From Gammaproteobacteria bacterium (GTDB lineage: Bacteria > Pseudomonadota > Gammaproteobacteria > Methylococcales > Methylomonadaceae), in the NCBI GenBank assembly GCA_018830325.1, contig JAHJSQ010000127.1, positions 1 to 64,000 of the forward strand: a stretch of 64,000 nucleotides of DNA, read 5' to 3'. The notes beneath the pieces are model-generated. The model saw only the letters and a program-made list of their open reading frames with translations. It had not been told where the DNA came from and did no database searches. Positions 1-7,868 of the stretch are shown here, in pieces; position 1 is the first letter of the stretch; each line of letters starts with the position of its first letter. Both the position numbers and the translations under genes were made by a program.

Positions 1-65
1 GATTTCGTCAATCCGCTGGCTTGCCAGGCTTCGATGTGATGTTTCTGTTTGTCCGATAATGCCAT
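1..65 (-). CDS. tnpA: IS66-type accessory protein TnpA, N-terminus only
   Basis: The reverse strand begins an open frame at an ATG complementary to 63-65 and runs off the window edge after 21 codons. The peptide starts MALSDKQKHHIEAWQASGL, the typical opening of the small IS66-family accessory protein encoded ahead of tnpB and the transposase. A strong GAGGAG ribosome site lies 6-9 bases before the ATG. This is only the beginning of the gene, so I cannot tell whether the element is intact. It marks the left edge as a site of insertion-sequence activity, in keeping with the gene fragments that follow. Confidence 0.7.
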   Translation of the reverse strand, partial: MALSDKQKHHIEAWQASGLTK

Positions 66-157
66 GTGCTCTCCTCGTGGAAAAATAATGAGGATAACAA
101 CGGCGGGGAAAATTTTTTAGATGGTGGCGTTGGACGCTTACGGTTCATCTAAAGGAT

Positions 158-364
158 TTGTTCATGGAAAATATCAACAGAGAATTCAATAACTTCTATT
201 ACTACAAAGGCTCGTTGACCACGCCACCCTATACCGAATCGGTCAACTGGTTCGTGCTGAAACACATCATCGAAGCATCCCCCGAGCAGATAGCGACGAT
301 CAATCGTATCGAAGGCAACAATGCGCGGCACATCCAACAAAAACACGGCAGAACAATCGAATGA
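158..364 (+). pseudogene. C-terminal remnant of an alpha-carbonic anhydrase
   Basis: The 68-residue frame matches only the last quarter of alpha-class carbonic anhydrases (hydration of CO2, usually periplasmic). The recognisable block is [20 protein letters not shown], which contains the active-site Thr-Thr-Pro-Pro segment, followed by a typical C-terminal helix ending in a conserved Asn-Asn-x-Arg run. The zinc-binding histidines and the signal peptide are absent, so the fragment cannot be an enzyme. There is no convincing ribosome site before the apparent start. It lies between the IS66 start and a truncated IS110 gene, which suggests that insertion and deletion removed the 5' part. Confidence 0.75.
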
Positions 365-482
365 CAAACATTCATGAACCGCAGTCATCTGAAGCTATCC
401 CAACCAAATTGCTCGAAAACATCACTTACTCACTCGATACCTATTAATCCGAGTCAAATAGAAATATCAAAGTATCGCGTCG

Positions 483-885
483 ATGAATCCAATATCTAAG
501 TCAATTTTATACGTAGCTATTGACATCGCAAAGATCAAAAATGATGTGTTGGTTGAGCTCCCAAATGGCTCAAGAAGGAAGATGAAAGTATTTAACCGAC
601 ACGATGACTATGAAGCTTTGGTAGCTTTTCTGCATCCTTGGAACTCAAAATGCATGATAGGTCTTGAGGCGACGGGAAATTATCACAGAACCATCGCACA
701 TTATCTTTTAAAGGAAGGGTTTAATGCCCGCCTAATCTCGTCCGTAGCGCTCTCGAAGACCCGGGAGGCTCTTCATAATTCTTGGGATAAAAATGATCCG
801 AAAAATGCTCAGGTCATTTTGCATATGCTCAAATCCGGAATGACCCAGGTGTATTTTGATATCGAAGACACTTTTTCTTTTTCAA
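483..885 (+). pseudogene. IS110-family transposase, truncated N-terminal half
   Basis: The frame opens with the RuvC-like DEDD fold of IS110 transposases: YVAIDIAK near residue 10 carries the first Asp, GLEATGNYH the Glu, and a NDPKNAQVI block a later acidic position. Full members exceed 300 residues and end in a Tnp_20 domain with a catalytic Ser. Here similarity stops near residue 130. The rest of the open frame (to 953) is antisense to the channel gene and looks unrelated to any transposase. The element has therefore lost its 3' half and cannot transpose. The break lies within about 20 bases of the neighbouring gene's stop codon. Confidence 0.8.
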
Positions 886-1919
886 ACCACCAACGAAACG
901 ATGGTAATCAAAGTAAAAATCACGGGATAGATCAAACGGGCACACCGGTCTAGCTTCACCGCGATATCGCGCCGTCCTTTTTCCACCAAAATCGAATTAA
1001 TTGCGACATGCATCATGCTTAAAAAAACCATAGCGCTTGACCAAAGCATGAACTTGTCCATGCGGGTCAGATAACCCACTTTGGGGATATAGTTTTCGAC
1101 GGTAAATCGATAAGCAACTAATGTCAGCATGGAAGTCATAACCGCAGAGACATTGACCCCGAGTTCCTTGGGATCAATCCAAAAAGCTATCCAAGACATA
1201 GCTACAATCATGCCTAAAGGTACCAAGACTTTCCAAAGATAATATTCTGAATCCCGCTTGGCTTTGAAGTCAAAAGCATATCCCGGTGCTTGCAGGAATT
1301 CATTGATGACGTAAGGTGCGGAACTCGTTTGGAAGCTCTCCACAGTCCAATCCGGAAGGCTGATGTCTTTCGAGATCCCCGCAGCATAAGGCAATCCCTT
1401 GCTGACAATATCCGCCTTGGGAACAAATTGCACATCATCGACCCCGCTATTCATCGACACAAGATGGATGCGAAATGAATGTTTATCAAACGGAAATTCA
1501 TGGACTCTTAAAGCTTGCGATAAGGGACCCACATAACGTTGGCGGTAAGTCACTGTCCCGTCGCCGGCGACATCGACAACCTGAGCCATGGTCGAGCGAA
1601 CAATCCCGATCTCATTTGCGATCTGTACCCTGGGGGTCCAAACATCTATCGTTTTATAACGTTTGGTGTCTTTTCTTCCATGGGCAAGCCTTGAATCATG
1701 CCATTGCAATACCATATAAACATTAACCACAAAATTTTGCTGGGCACTGTTAATGCTGTCGATATCAATCAGCCACAAGCCGACTGAAACCTGCGTAGCC
1801 CCCGCATCACTGTCAGGTCTGCTTGGTACTGTCTCAAGCACGGGTTCCGCCGTCTGAGCTGAAAGAAGAACCGGGCACAGAAAAAGAAGCAAGAAAACCA
1901 GACTAAGATTTCGTTTCAT
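882..1919 (-). CDS. pentameric ligand-gated ion channel homologue (Cys-loop family)
   Basis: The 345-residue protein has the layout of prokaryotic pLGICs such as GLIC and ELIC. A signal peptide (1-21) is followed by a beta-rich extracellular domain (about 45-222) with the Trp-rich strand VYMVLQWHD and the family's FPFD turn at 142-145. Four membrane helices follow at roughly 227-248, 253-277, 290-311 and 327-345. The eukaryotic Cys-loop cysteines are missing, as is normal for bacterial members. M1 carries the usual Pro (VLVPLG), and M2 is rich in Ser/Thr and small residues, as expected for a pore lining. It should form a homopentameric channel in the inner membrane opened by an unknown signal. 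The start follows a weak GGGTGTG. A truncated IS110 element abuts the stop. Confidence 0.85.
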   Translation of the reverse strand: MKRNLSLVFLLLFLCPVLLSAQTAEPVLETVPSRPDSDAGATQVSVGLWLIDIDSINSAQQNFVVNVYMVLQWHDSRLAHGRKDTKRYKTIDVWTPRVQIANEIGIVRSTMAQVVDVAGDGTVTYRQRYVGPLSQALRVHEFPFDKHSFRIHLVSMNSGVDDVQFVPKADIVSKGLPYAAGISKDISLPDWTVESFQTSSAPYVINEFLQAPGYAFDFKAKRDSEYYLWKVLVPLGMIVAMSWIAFWIDPKELGVNVSAVMTSMLTLVAYRFTVENYIPKVGYLTRMDKFMLWSSAMVFLSMMHVAINSILVEKGRRDIAVKLDRCARLIYPVIFTLITIVSLVV

Positions 1920-2138
1920 ATAGACACACCCATCTAAGCACTCCTATACAGCGTATACCCGCTCGGCGGTAAGGCATAAGTACGTTTCTGCCAGAGACTG
2001 CTCACCATACCCCTTCCCATATTCTTGAAAACTTTCTTTAATGAAAAAATCCTGAGCCTATTTCTTTGGAAACAAAAAAGTAAGCACAAACCGAAGTTTC
2101 CATTCCGGTCCGTTTGCCCCAAATGGTAAAGCCTTCTC

Positions 2139-3641
2139 CTATTTGATCTTCTCAATATCCGACAGTTTCCATGACCTCTCGAAATAGGGTTCGGTTGGGG
2201 CATAGAGCCGCAGATAGACAAAGAATCCCTCTCCGTCGTTGGTCTTGACGAAGTTGTTCTCCATGCCTTTCGGCGCCTCACCCGGGCCGAAGTAAAGGTT
2301 CACGGAGCCATCTGCGTTCTTCACCAGGTCATGGCGGGACGAGCGGTCGGCGCGGCCGGTGCCGTTGTCGATGAGGGTACGGGTCGCCTGGCTGTAGAGC
2401 GTGATGGACCAGAACTGCTTCATCGGTGCATTCGGCGGAATCGTTAGCTTGTAGTCCTTACTGCCGTCCAGCCAATCACCATCGCTATCACGGTAGCCGC
2501 CCAAGTAGGCCTGTCCTACGCCCGGCGTCTTCGTGGTCATGCCCGCAGAGGTCGTCACGGCCTCGTAGGTGTAGGCGGCGCGCTCGTCGAGTTGCTCGTG
2601 TTCGCCCACGCGCTGGCTCGGCTCGAGAAAGATCACGTACTCCCAATCCGCGTCGCCCCGGTATTTCACGCCGGGAAATCGTGACTCGAAACTGTTGGCT
2701 TGGGCCATGGCCTCACCAACCAGAGCGGCCTCTTCCAAGATCGCCTTCTGACGAGCATCGGGCTTGAACGGCTTGCCCTTCTCGATCCCGAGGGAACGCA
2801 GTGAAGCCAGCATGAAGCGATCGCGCTCGGCCACAGGCTCGCGCTGATAGATGGCGTGGAGTTGCTCCCAGTATTTCAAGCCACGCGGTTGATACTGAAA
2901 CCACTCGTCCTTGGCCTTGGCATACTGTTGCACTTCGTCAGGATTCGATGCCGGATAGACCAAGAACGATTCGAGCAGTCTCTTGTACTCATTCGGATCA
3001 GGCGTGAGGATGCGGGTCCCGAGAAGGATGTTCATGGTTCCGCTCTCGTAGACGTAATCGGCAGCAATGCCCTCTGGTTTTTCTTGCCCGGGGCCGAGAA
3101 TGAGATACTTGCCGCCCTTCCCCTTGTCCGGCCCCGCAAGCCCAAGGTCGACGACCGGACGCTGCCAGAAATCGTTCACCAAACCTCCGGTTGGCCCCGC
3201 CGGCACCTCGATCATGATCGGACCTGAGCGACTGAGATCGTTGAAGGCGATCACATACGGCGTCGTTGCGTTGGCGGTGAGGATACCCAGTTTTTCTTCG
3301 GTGCTCTCGTAGACGACGATCTCGCGATCCTTCGCGCCGAACTGCTTCTCATGCACTTGCTGCCACTCGGCCATGGCAACGATCGGCAGAGCCCAGATGT
3401 AGGCCTGCGTTGCACGCTGGAAGTCCATCGTATCGAAAAGATGCTCCACCGATTCACGACTCGGGTAGCCGTTCTCGAAGGTGAGCTCGCCCACGCGTGT
3501 CTCAACCGTGCCGTTCCTCACGACACCGTCAAGGCCGTACTCGACCGGGGGGGGCGAGGTCGTCGCGCAGCCGCTTAGCAACCCTGCAGCGAGGCCGCTG
3601 CATAAAGCGCCACATAGAAGTACGTGTCTTGATTTTTTCAT
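2139..3641 (-). CDS. DUF1254/DUF1214 lipoprotein
   Basis: I chose the ATG at 3641 because an AAAGGAG site lies about 8 bases upstream and the peptide then begins with a lipoprotein signal (MKKSRHVLLCGALC, lipobox LLSGC). The mature protein shows a DUF1254 region (about 60-200, with the YIWALPIVAMAEW and LTANATTPYV segments) and a C-terminal DUF1214 region (about 390-500, with MKQFWSITLYS and the closing RLYAP). Members of this family are secreted proteins of unknown biochemistry, common in marine and soil bacteria and often beside sulfatases. GC content is visibly higher than in the flanking DNA. If the attC-like site at 3703-3771 is real, this gene occupies the next cassette position, but I find no attC after its stop codon. 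Confidence 0.85.
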   Translation of the reverse strand: MKKSRHVLLCGALCSGLAAGLLSGCATTSPPPVEYGLDGVVRNGTVETRVGELTFENGYPSRESVEHLFDTMDFQRATQAYIWALPIVAMAEWQQVHEKQFGAKDREIVVYESTEEKLGILTANATTPYVIAFNDLSRSGPIMIEVPAGPTGGLVNDFWQRPVVDLGLAGPDKGKGGKYLILGPGQEKPEGIAADYVYESGTMNILLGTRILTPDPNEYKRLLESFLVYPASNPDEVQQYAKAKDEWFQYQPRGLKYWEQLHAIYQREPVAERDRFMLASLRSLGIEKGKPFKPDARQKAILEEAALVGEAMAQANSFESRFPGVKYRGDADWEYVIFLEPSQRVGEHEQLDERAAYTYEAVTTSAGMTTKTPGVGQAYLGGYRDSDGDWLDGSKDYKLTIPPNAPMKQFWSITLYSQATRTLIDNGTGRADRSSRHDLVKNADGSVNLYFGPGEAPKGMENNFVKTNDGEGFFVYLRLYAPTEPYFERSWKLSDIEKIK

Positions 3642-3702
3642 TTGTCTCTCCTTTAGGCTTACTTGCATTGACAATAGATACAGGGTCGCTCTCGGTCAGA
3701 CC

Positions 3703-3771
3703 GCCCAACGCCGCAATAATTTGCCGCTTGGAGCGCAGCGTAAAGCGGTCAAATTATTTGCTTTGTTATGT
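3703..3771 (-). other. attC-like site closing the DUF1254 cassette
   Basis: On the reverse strand the site reads ACATAAC (R'' core), a long stem, then GTTGGGC (R' core, a perfect GTTRRRY). The stem arms GCAAATAATTTGACCGCTT and AAGCGGCAAATTATTGC pair throughout except for two unpaired A bases on one arm, and such extrahelical bases are the hallmark of attC recognition by integron integrases. The 69-base size is within the known attC range. The R'' core is the exact complement of the GTTATGT core at the start of the cassette (5066-5072), as integron cassette geometry requires. Confidence 0.65.
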
Positions 3772-3799
3772 GGTGCTTTGACAGCCGTATATTTCAGAT

Positions 3800-4813
3800 C
3801 TATTTCACAGGATTCGGATCAGGAAACGTCCAGGTCTTGTCGAAAAAAGCCTGGCGGGGCTGATACAACCGCACGATGTAGTTCCAACCTTCGGTGATCG
3901 GGATGCAATTCACGCGGCCGTCATCGCAACCGCCGAAGTGGACAGTGACTCCGCCTTCGGGGTTCGGCGTGGCTGTCAGGTTGTTGATGGAATTGACGCC
4001 GAGGTCGTTCGGCTCCATGAAGCCCATCTTGTTGTAGACCGTAATCGACCAGAAGCCATCGACCGGGACCGCCCTCATGGTCACCGCGTAGTTGGCTTTG
4101 CCGTCGTTCTGGGCGGGAACCCCGTTGATGTAACTGGCGTCGTGCTTTGGATTTCCGCCCCAACCCATCGCCGTTCCGATCAGGTGATGGATCGGCGGCA
4201 GTTCGCTCTTGATGCCCAGCATGTCCGACCCATCCGTGAGCGTTGATCCGAGGACATTGATCGCGTCTCGAACCTTGGTCAATGACGCCTCTTCCCAGTC
4301 CGGGACCTCCAGTGATCCGATATTTTTCTGCTCAACCTTGATTTGATCTTGAACGACATTTGCTTGCTTGATGTCGGCAGTATCGTTCGCATTGACCAGC
4401 GTTCGAAAAATTACGGTAACGTAACGGGTGCCTATCATTTCTTGCGTTATCGTGTGCGGACCCGCGGTATAGATGGCGGGTGGAATAGAATGATCTTGGC
4501 TAACCAGCATCATTGAAAGCCAACGATCGGTTTCCGGTATGGTGATCGTGACCGGTTCGGTCAGGTCGAATATCCCAAAGGAATAGAGCGTATCTCGGTT
4601 CATCCGGATGACATCCTGTCGATCCAGCGGTGTTGGTGCTCGGAGATGAAACATCTTGCCGAACGCTCCCAGTGCCTCGTAGCGGCGCATCGTCATGTCG
4701 GTCTCGGCGCGCACGAAATTATCGACTGTAACCTTTTCGCTGGCCCACACGCTTGTAGCTGAGGTTAAAACACACGTCACTAGCGCACCAAAAACCCAAT
4801 CTTTAATTCTCAT
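3800..4813 (-). CDS. secreted DUF1254/DUF1214 protein, paralogue of the neighbour
   Basis: The ATG at 4813 has a GGGG-type ribosome site 8 bases upstream and starts a clear signal peptide (MRIKDWVFGALVTCVL, cleavage near SVWA). The 337-residue protein carries a DUF1254 part (about 20-160, with RMNRDTLYSFGIFDL) and a DUF1214 part (about 225-330, with GFWSITVYNKMGF and NYIVRLYQP). It is shorter than the adjacent 500-residue relative and belongs to a different subfamily, so the pair is unlikely to be a simple tandem duplication. Biochemical function is unknown. The gene is the sole cargo of the proposed integron cassette and has no obvious promoter of its own close to the start. Confidence 0.85.
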   Translation of the reverse strand: MRIKDWVFGALVTCVLTSATSVWASEKVTVDNFVRAETDMTMRRYEALGAFGKMFHLRAPTPLDRQDVIRMNRDTLYSFGIFDLTEPVTITIPETDRWLSMMLVSQDHSIPPAIYTAGPHTITQEMIGTRYVTVIFRTLVNANDTADIKQANVVQDQIKVEQKNIGSLEVPDWEEASLTKVRDAINVLGSTLTDGSDMLGIKSELPPIHHLIGTAMGWGGNPKHDASYINGVPAQNDGKANYAVTMRAVPVDGFWSITVYNKMGFMEPNDLGVNSINNLTATPNPEGGVTVHFGGCDDGRVNCIPITEGWNYIVRLYQPRQAFFDKTWTFPDPNPVK

Positions 4814-4869
4814 AATTATCCCCTTATTACTTGAATTCACGTGTTTCTATTAATGTTGTAAAACTGAAT

Positions 4870-5027
4870 TATACCTTTCGCACTTGAAATTTCGGCAGTG
4901 CCTAAGGAGGCACCGGGGTGCCTGGCAAAGGCTTTGCCAGCATGGATGCTGGCATAGAGCCTACATGGACGTATTCACGGCGTCCTTTGACGGGCCCCCG
5001 GTGCCGAATTTTGATCTACGGGGTATA
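4870..5027 (-). repeat. MITE-like palindromic repeat, family 2, copy A
   Basis: The ends are imperfect inverted repeats: TATACC..TTTCGGCA on the left and TGCCGAATTTTG..GGTATA on the right. Inside are nested hairpins (GGCACC/GGTGCC, CTGGCAAAG/CTTTGCCAG, TGCCAGCAT/ATGCTGGCA). The core TATTCACGGCGTCCT recurs at 55883-55950 in the opposite orientation, and the two ends alone recur at 40698-40773. No coding potential is visible. It sits in the leader of the DUF1254 gene. Confidence 0.6.
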
Positions 5028-5065
5028 TATTTCCAATAAACTTGCTGCTAAATTGAGGAGGCACC

Positions 5066-5126
5066 ACATAACGCATGCGTAACAGGCGCGATGTAAGGAG
5101 CTTCCTGGTTGACGCACTTGTTGGAC
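5066..5126 (-). other. attC-like site preceding the DUF1254 cassette
   Basis: On the reverse strand the site reads GTCCAAC (a perfect RYYYAAC R'' core), a stem, and GTTATGT (R' core). The stem arms pair TGCGT-AAC-AGG with their complement, leaving two unpaired C bases on one arm, again the pattern of attC extrahelical bases. Total length is 61 bases. The R'' core predicts that the preceding cassette once began with TTGGAC, which I do not find upstream to 7.4 kb. This site is less regular than the one at 3703-3771. Confidence 0.5.
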
Positions 5127-5174
5127 GAAGCCGCTAACGCGGAGAAAAGAACCGTGGCTTGATTGACGATAAAA

Positions 5175-5232
5175 TGTAACCTCACGCCCTCATTATACGA
5201 GGGAACATTCCACGACGAATCATGAGGTTACA
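5175..5232 (-). terminator. double-stem inverted repeat after the 5240 gene
   Basis: A perfect 10-bp outer stem (TGTAACCTCA/TGAGGTTACA) encloses a second 5-bp hairpin (CCCTC/GAGGG). On the reverse strand it lies 8 bases past the stop of the lipoprotein gene and is followed by ATTTTAT, so it can act as an intrinsic terminator. The U-tract is short and the loop long, so it may instead be a protein-binding or recombination palindrome. Confidence 0.45.
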
Positions 5233-5239
5233 CAGCACA

Positions 5240-6328
5240 TCAACGTACAGGCAAAGTTAGAGTTGGTCCAGAATACTTGCTTTGACCCGATTGCAGATCG
5301 AATAACTGGGTTAGAAGCATAAAAGTTGACTTCGACTCCAGGTCGTTATCTGCGATAAAGAACCAATGTCCCCGGTAAGGAATAGCCAGAAATGCTGACT
5401 CAGGAAAGTCCTCACTGAATCGAACATGGAAAAATTCGCCAGCAGGCGTTTCGCTCCAGTTAAACGGCTTACCGTTTGGTGTACGAGTAACCGTGACTAA
5501 GCCAGCATCGATATCACTAGAGGGAACATCGACTTGCTGGGAAAGGTAATACAACACACTAGCAATGGAACGTGGGCGTATTTTTAATTCATTGGCGTTG
5601 ATACGCAGGAAATTGTTATCCAGTTTAATTCGCAAATATTGATTTCCGTCTTTAGGCAAATCGAATTCTAACAAGCTTGATACTTCAAGCACCTTATCTC
5701 GATTTTTATCGGTGACTTTAAACAAAACGTGTAAATCGTTATGTTCGTCCGGTCCGATTTCAACTTCATGTGTGAGTTGTAGTTCGCGAATTAATTGCAT
5801 TGCACGCTTGAAGTCTCTGAATTCTGGCTCAATTGCCGGGCTCGGCCCAGAAGCAGTAGGTGCGTTGTAGACATTATTAATGCGTTCAACACATAAGCCA
5901 AAAACCCGTTCTATACTCCAACCAGATTGCGTCATGACTAGCAATGCATCGAATGAAATAGAAGACAACACGCTTTTCAGAAAATCCTCACCATCCAAGG
6001 GTTGGAAGGAGATCGTCGGCCTGTCTGAATAACTAATACCCAGATTGGGTTTCACAATATTACCACCAGGTGCTAAATTCAATTCCGTATCGATGCCGAC
6101 GCTGCCATCAAAAGCCATGGACGCCGTAACACTACCTACTTTAAGGAAATAAGCTTTGTCACGATACTTCAGCCTGACTAAATTAAGCAGCATTTGCTCA
6201 TTCAACGACTGAATAATGACCTGATTATAAGCCGGGTGGGAGGCTTGTAAGGCACCAGGCCCAAATGATGATTGGCAGCCACATAGAGCTAATGCGACAA
6301 GTAGAATGATAAACGACTTTTTAAACAT
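5240..6328 (-). CDS. lipoprotein of unknown function
   Basis: I do not recognise a named family. The 362-residue protein starts with a lipoprotein signal (MFKKSFIILLVALALCGC, lipobox cysteine at 18) and should be anchored in the envelope. After residue 30 a conserved-looking block (NEQMLLNLVRLKYRDKAYFL) and a Gly-rich beta region suggest interaction with other envelope proteins. The C-terminal half contains a segment of the type GHWFFIADNDLESKSTFMLL that recurs in a class of proteobacterial lipoproteins annotated only as hypothetical. Codon use is AT-richer than in the DUF1254 neighbour at 2139. It is transcribed alone and is followed by an inverted repeat. Confidence 0.7.
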   Translation of the reverse strand: MFKKSFIILLVALALCGCQSSFGPGALQASHPAYNQVIIQSLNEQMLLNLVRLKYRDKAYFLKVGSVTASMAFDGSVGIDTELNLAPGGNIVKPNLGISYSDRPTISFQPLDGEDFLKSVLSSISFDALLVMTQSGWSIERVFGLCVERINNVYNAPTASGPSPAIEPEFRDFKRAMQLIRELQLTHEVEIGPDEHNDLHVLFKVTDKNRDKVLEVSSLLEFDLPKDGNQYLRIKLDNNFLRINANELKIRPRSIASVLYYLSQQVDVPSSDIDAGLVTVTRTPNGKPFNWSETPAGEFFHVRFSEDFPESAFLAIPYRGHWFFIADNDLESKSTFMLLTQLFDLQSGQSKYSGPTLTLPVR

Positions 6329-7456
6329 AATTTTTAATGGAAAGAGAACGGCAGTTCAGCCAAGTAAATTAAGCAGCGATGGGTAGGAAGTTATTGACAA
6401 TTTTTGCTGCAGATCATGTTTTATTCCTGCGCACTAATCATTGGGCATTGTAATGAAATAAACCTGTCATTCTTGCATGCATTGAAATCGAGTCGTTCGT
6501 TAGCCACGCATTCGATACTGACAGAGTTATTTTATATCGCCGCCTTAGCTGTTTAATACTATAGCTTTTTTTAGAATGATTCAGCAAACTACACTTCAAA
6601 CTACACTTCTCATTCCAATTGTACAGAGTAAGGTTATTCCTTAAGACATGCTAACCAATATGCCTAGCCTGTTAGAATCCAGTCTGGATCACAGCCTAAA
6701 TTAATTTTTCAATAACCGCATATGAATACCTATATCATTCGTTGTTTTTTATATGCGCTACCGCTACCGATGGTGGTCAACGTGCTGACATTTATGCTGT
6801 TTTTCTTCGTCAACAGTTCGGACGACATGGCAGGCATGCAGCTTGGGCAAAAAAATGTCACCGAACAATCTATCAAAAAACTGGAAACACCAACACGGCT
6901 ACGATTTACCATTACTTTGGAATGGCGATCAGGAAGGCAGCAAAAAATTATCTGATTAGCAAGATGCTTCAGCTTGCCGAAGCCAATTGTCCAAACAGGG
7001 TCCAGTCGTAGCCGCAGCCACGATAAGACGAACGGTAGTTTGAGACTCTCAACTCTCTTTTTAGTATTAACGGCGAACTGTTTCCTTATTTGTCATTACT
7101 GGGCGTATTGCCGTCTTATTGGCTCTACAGAACCCCTATTGCTTATTCGAAAAACCTGCAAGCGACCTTTTTTTCGAGACTGAAACGAACACTTTTTTTA
7201 TTCCTCGCGGTACTGCTCAATGGGCTGCCTGATTCGGGCATAAAGTCTTCTTGCATTGTGCAGGCAACGAAGCGCTGATCACTTTCAAGTTTTGATGGTT
7301 AATATCGGGTAATCTCCGATATTTCGTGTTTTTGGTTTTTTAAGCGTAGCTAGCTTCCCGCTCAGTCAATTAGTTAAGATTCTGTTTTGTAAAGGATTTA
7401 CATGGTTGGCACTAGTGTTATCTCAAATGGCACAGAATGTGCGGTTAATTTGAGTT
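6329..7456. other. 1.1-kb AT-rich stretch without an intact gene
   Basis: Several short overlapping frames occur here (6722-6955, 6742-7011, 6974-7183, 7090-7278), but none has a convincing start with ribosome site plus a recognisable domain. The dense overlap of short hydrophobic frames in different phases suggests a decayed membrane-protein gene. Only the part around 7060-7230 recalls a family (next entry). I see no RNA gene or array in this stretch. Confidence 0.6.
7066..7240 (+). pseudogene. possible remnant of a phosphoethanolamine transferase membrane domain
   Basis: In one frame the DNA reads ELFPYLSLLGVLPSYWLYRT followed by a basic stretch and a second hydrophobic helix. This resembles the N-terminal membrane domain of EptA-type lipid A phosphoethanolamine transferases, where an LLGVLP..LLWR segment precedes a cytoplasmic loop. 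The frame is interrupted upstream and ends soon after, and no sulfatase-fold catalytic domain follows. The match is short and made by eye. Confidence 0.3.
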
Positions 7457-7786
7457 ATGATCGAATTCCATCTCACCCTCAAAATACCGTCCAATAAAAG
7501 TCGGCCAGTGATCGAAGCGCTTCGAGTGCTCGCCAAAAAGGCGCGCGCCGAATCCGGCTGTATTACGGTCGAGGTTTATAAGACCGTTGCTGTTCCATGC
7601 CGCATAGTTTATCAAGAAACTTGGGACTCCGAAGAGTCCTTGCGCAGCATGATCGCATCTCATCATTTTAGTCAACTGGCTTCACTGATGGAACTATCGA
7701 CCGAACCGCCTAAATGTGAATTTAGGTTCATTAGCGATGTTTACGGGCTCGAATTTGCTGCCAAGGTTAGAAACTGCACTGATTAA
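7457..7786 (+). CDS. antibiotic-biosynthesis-monooxygenase (ABM) fold protein
   Basis: The 109 residues follow the ABM/YgiN pattern: a first strand (MIEFHLTLKIPSN), a helix with LRVLAKKARAESGC, the strand ITVEVYKT, the VYQETWDSEESL helix and the SHHFSQLASLM helix. Small members of this fold act as quinol monooxygenases, heme-degrading enzymes or simple dimeric binding proteins. The sequence does not show which. There is no signal peptide, so it is cytoplasmic, in contrast to nearly all its neighbours. It may be the first gene of the long + strand envelope island, separated from the next gene by 80 bases. Confidence 0.7.
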   Translation: MIEFHLTLKIPSNKSRPVIEALRVLAKKARAESGCITVEVYKTVAVPCRIVYQETWDSEESLRSMIASHHFSQLASLMELSTEPPKCEFRFISDVYGLEFAAKVRNCTD

Positions 7787-7868
7787 AGTTGGTTTGTTCA
7801 AACATAAAATTCGAGTCAATGATAAAGCAAAGCGTTATTGATTGATTCAACAACACAAGGAAAAAACT

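Larger units (their letters stand above)
3709..5071 (-). mobile_element. putative integron gene cassette carrying a DUF1254 gene
   Basis: Between the two predicted crossover points lies a 1363-bp unit with the architecture of an integron cassette: a first core (TTATGT), one promoterless-looking gene in cassette orientation, and its own attC at the end. The start core and the R'' of the terminal attC are perfect complements (GTTATGT and ACATAAC), which is expected only if the unit was once a closed circle. A palindromic repeat of another family (4870-5027) lies in the long 5' untranslated part and may have inserted later. No integrase or attI is in the window, so the array would be orphan or an edge of a larger one. 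Confidence 0.55.

Noticed and set aside
1930..2138. Expected attC after the first DUF1254 gene
   Set aside because: A site with R'' GCCCAAC should follow the stop at 2139 if this were an intact cassette. I find neither that core nor a suitable stem, so only one complete cassette is claimed.
7402..7497. A 31-codon frame with an AAAGGA site just before the ABM gene
   Set aside because: It could be a leader peptide overlapping the ABM start, but the sequence (MVGTSVISNGTECAV) resembles nothing and there is no sign of regulation. It was left out for lack of support.
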